A DNA stretch of 42,471 nucleotides from a bacterium. Its GTDB lineage: Bacteria > Verrucomicrobiota > Verrucomicrobiia > Limisphaerales > RI-55. A program made the position numbers and the translations under genes. The DNA is taken from the NCBI GenBank assembly GCA_016124235.1, contig WGOC01000035.1, positions 1 to 42,471 on the forward strand, written 5' to 3'. The notes beneath the pieces are model-generated. The model did not search any database. It saw nothing but the letters and a program-made list of their open reading frames with translations, and had not been told where the DNA came from. This document shows positions 42,139-42,471 of this stretch, piece by piece (within the stretch, counting starts at the first letter, position 1; the number at the start of each line of letters is the position of its first letter).

Positions 42139-42429
42139 ATGCCGAGTGGTGTTGCCCGTGAATCGGATTTGCATGACGCGGTGTTCGACGAGTGCCGGCG
42201 GCGGGGTTGGATTCCGTTGCACGGGAGCATGGCCGCCCGCACGCATCGCACCGCCGGTGAACCGGACTTCGTGATCCTGGCCGATCGCGGGCGCGCGTTG
42301 CTCGTCGAGTGCAAGTCGCGCACCGGCAAACTCTCGCCGGCGCAGGCCGCCCTCAAGCATCACGCCGAATCACTCGGGCACACGGTCCATGTGATCCGCA
42401 GCCTGGAGGAGTTTCTCAACCTGTCATGA
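42139..42429 (+). CDS. VRR-NUC domain nuclease
   Basis: This 96-residue protein is a stand-alone VRR-NUC (PD-(D/E)XK type) nuclease. The catalytic core is visible as GEPDFVIL (D in the PD position) followed by ALLVECKSRTGKLSPAQ (E-x-K). The N-terminal RESDLHDAVFDECRRRGW helix is also typical. The start at 42139 was chosen because it begins just before this helix; the frame stays open upstream through the palindrome cluster. Such small nucleases are common in phages and integrated elements, next to helicase and primase genes. Here the next frame starts inside its stop (ATGA), so it is operon-linked to a primase-like gene. Confidence 0.85.
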   Translation: MPSGVARESDLHDAVFDECRRRGWIPLHGSMAARTHRTAGEPDFVILADRGRALLVECKSRTGKLSPAQAALKHHAESLGHTVHVIRSLEEFLNLS

Positions 42430-42471
42430 CCTTCTCACGTGTCACCAAATCCAGCCCGTGTCCGGTCTGCA
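42426..42471 (+). CDS. Partial: N terminus of a zinc-finger (primase-like) protein
   Basis: An ATG overlapping the nuclease stop (ATGA) begins MTFSRVTKSSPCPVC and runs off the window. The 'S-P-C-P-x-C' opening is typical of the N-terminal zinc finger of primase/helicase proteins of phages and integrated elements. Only 15 codons are visible, so this is a tentative call based on the overlap and the CPVC motif. Confidence 0.4.
   Translation, partial: MTFSRVTKSSPCPVC

Overview
The window looks like a chromosome segment from a Gram-negative member of the Verrucomicrobiota (Pedosphaera/Limisphaera-like). This is an inference. It rests on a lipopolysaccharide and outer-membrane gene set (WaaA, a family 9 heptosyltransferase-like enzyme, BamA, Skp/OmpH), on lineage-typical proteins (a PQQ-like propeller with a WPRWRGP start, ThuA, a multihaem cytochrome fused to TPRs, HEAT proteins), and on many short palindromic repeats. 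No rRNA, tRNA, CRISPR array or complete insertion sequence was seen.

Left part (1-26,400): a secreted PQQ-like propeller; a three-gene efflux operon (lipoprotein HlyD, ABC ATPase, ABC-2 permease); a secreted alpha-galactosidase divergent from a ThuA protein; a 413-bp gap with a good minus-strand terminator and a possible structured RNA; LOG-family hydrolase; HflX; a PilC/GspF platform protein; an outer-membrane protein; a lone receiver protein; aldo/keto reductase; a lipoprotein; an eight-haem cytochrome-TPR protein; waaA divergent from the family 9 glycosyltransferase; a Ser/Thr kinase with a zinc ribbon; an NtrC-type regulator followed by a membrane glycosyltransferase; and two very small membrane proteins.

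Middle (26,570-33,921): dnaB, bamA and skp in one run closed by a terminator, then clpB with an inverted repeat upstream and its own terminator.

Right part (34,023-40,435, minus strand): a compact RNA-repair operon, the most interesting part of the window. Its order is hen1 (3'-end 2'-O-methyltransferase, 5'-truncated), a small P-loop polynucleotide kinase-like protein, a Thg1-like 3'-5' RNA polymerase, a three-domain Pnkp (kinase-phosphatase-ligase) and rtcA (RNA 3'-phosphate cyclase). The first four genes overlap or lie 4-5 bp apart. Together they could heal, back-fill, seal and mark broken RNA. pnkp has three palindromic elements inserted in frame and hen1 has one; one pair is the same 155-bp element read in the same frame in both genes. 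thg1L is clearly lower in GC than its neighbours.

Right edge (about 40,280-42,471): hen1 is cut abruptly where a C-terminal fragment of a phage-type DEAD/DEAH helicase begins on the opposite strand. A HEAT-repeat protein, a palindrome cluster, a VRR-NUC nuclease and the first codons of a zinc-finger (primase-like) protein follow. This edge looks derived from a mobile element, and the junction is either a real rearrangement or an assembly join.
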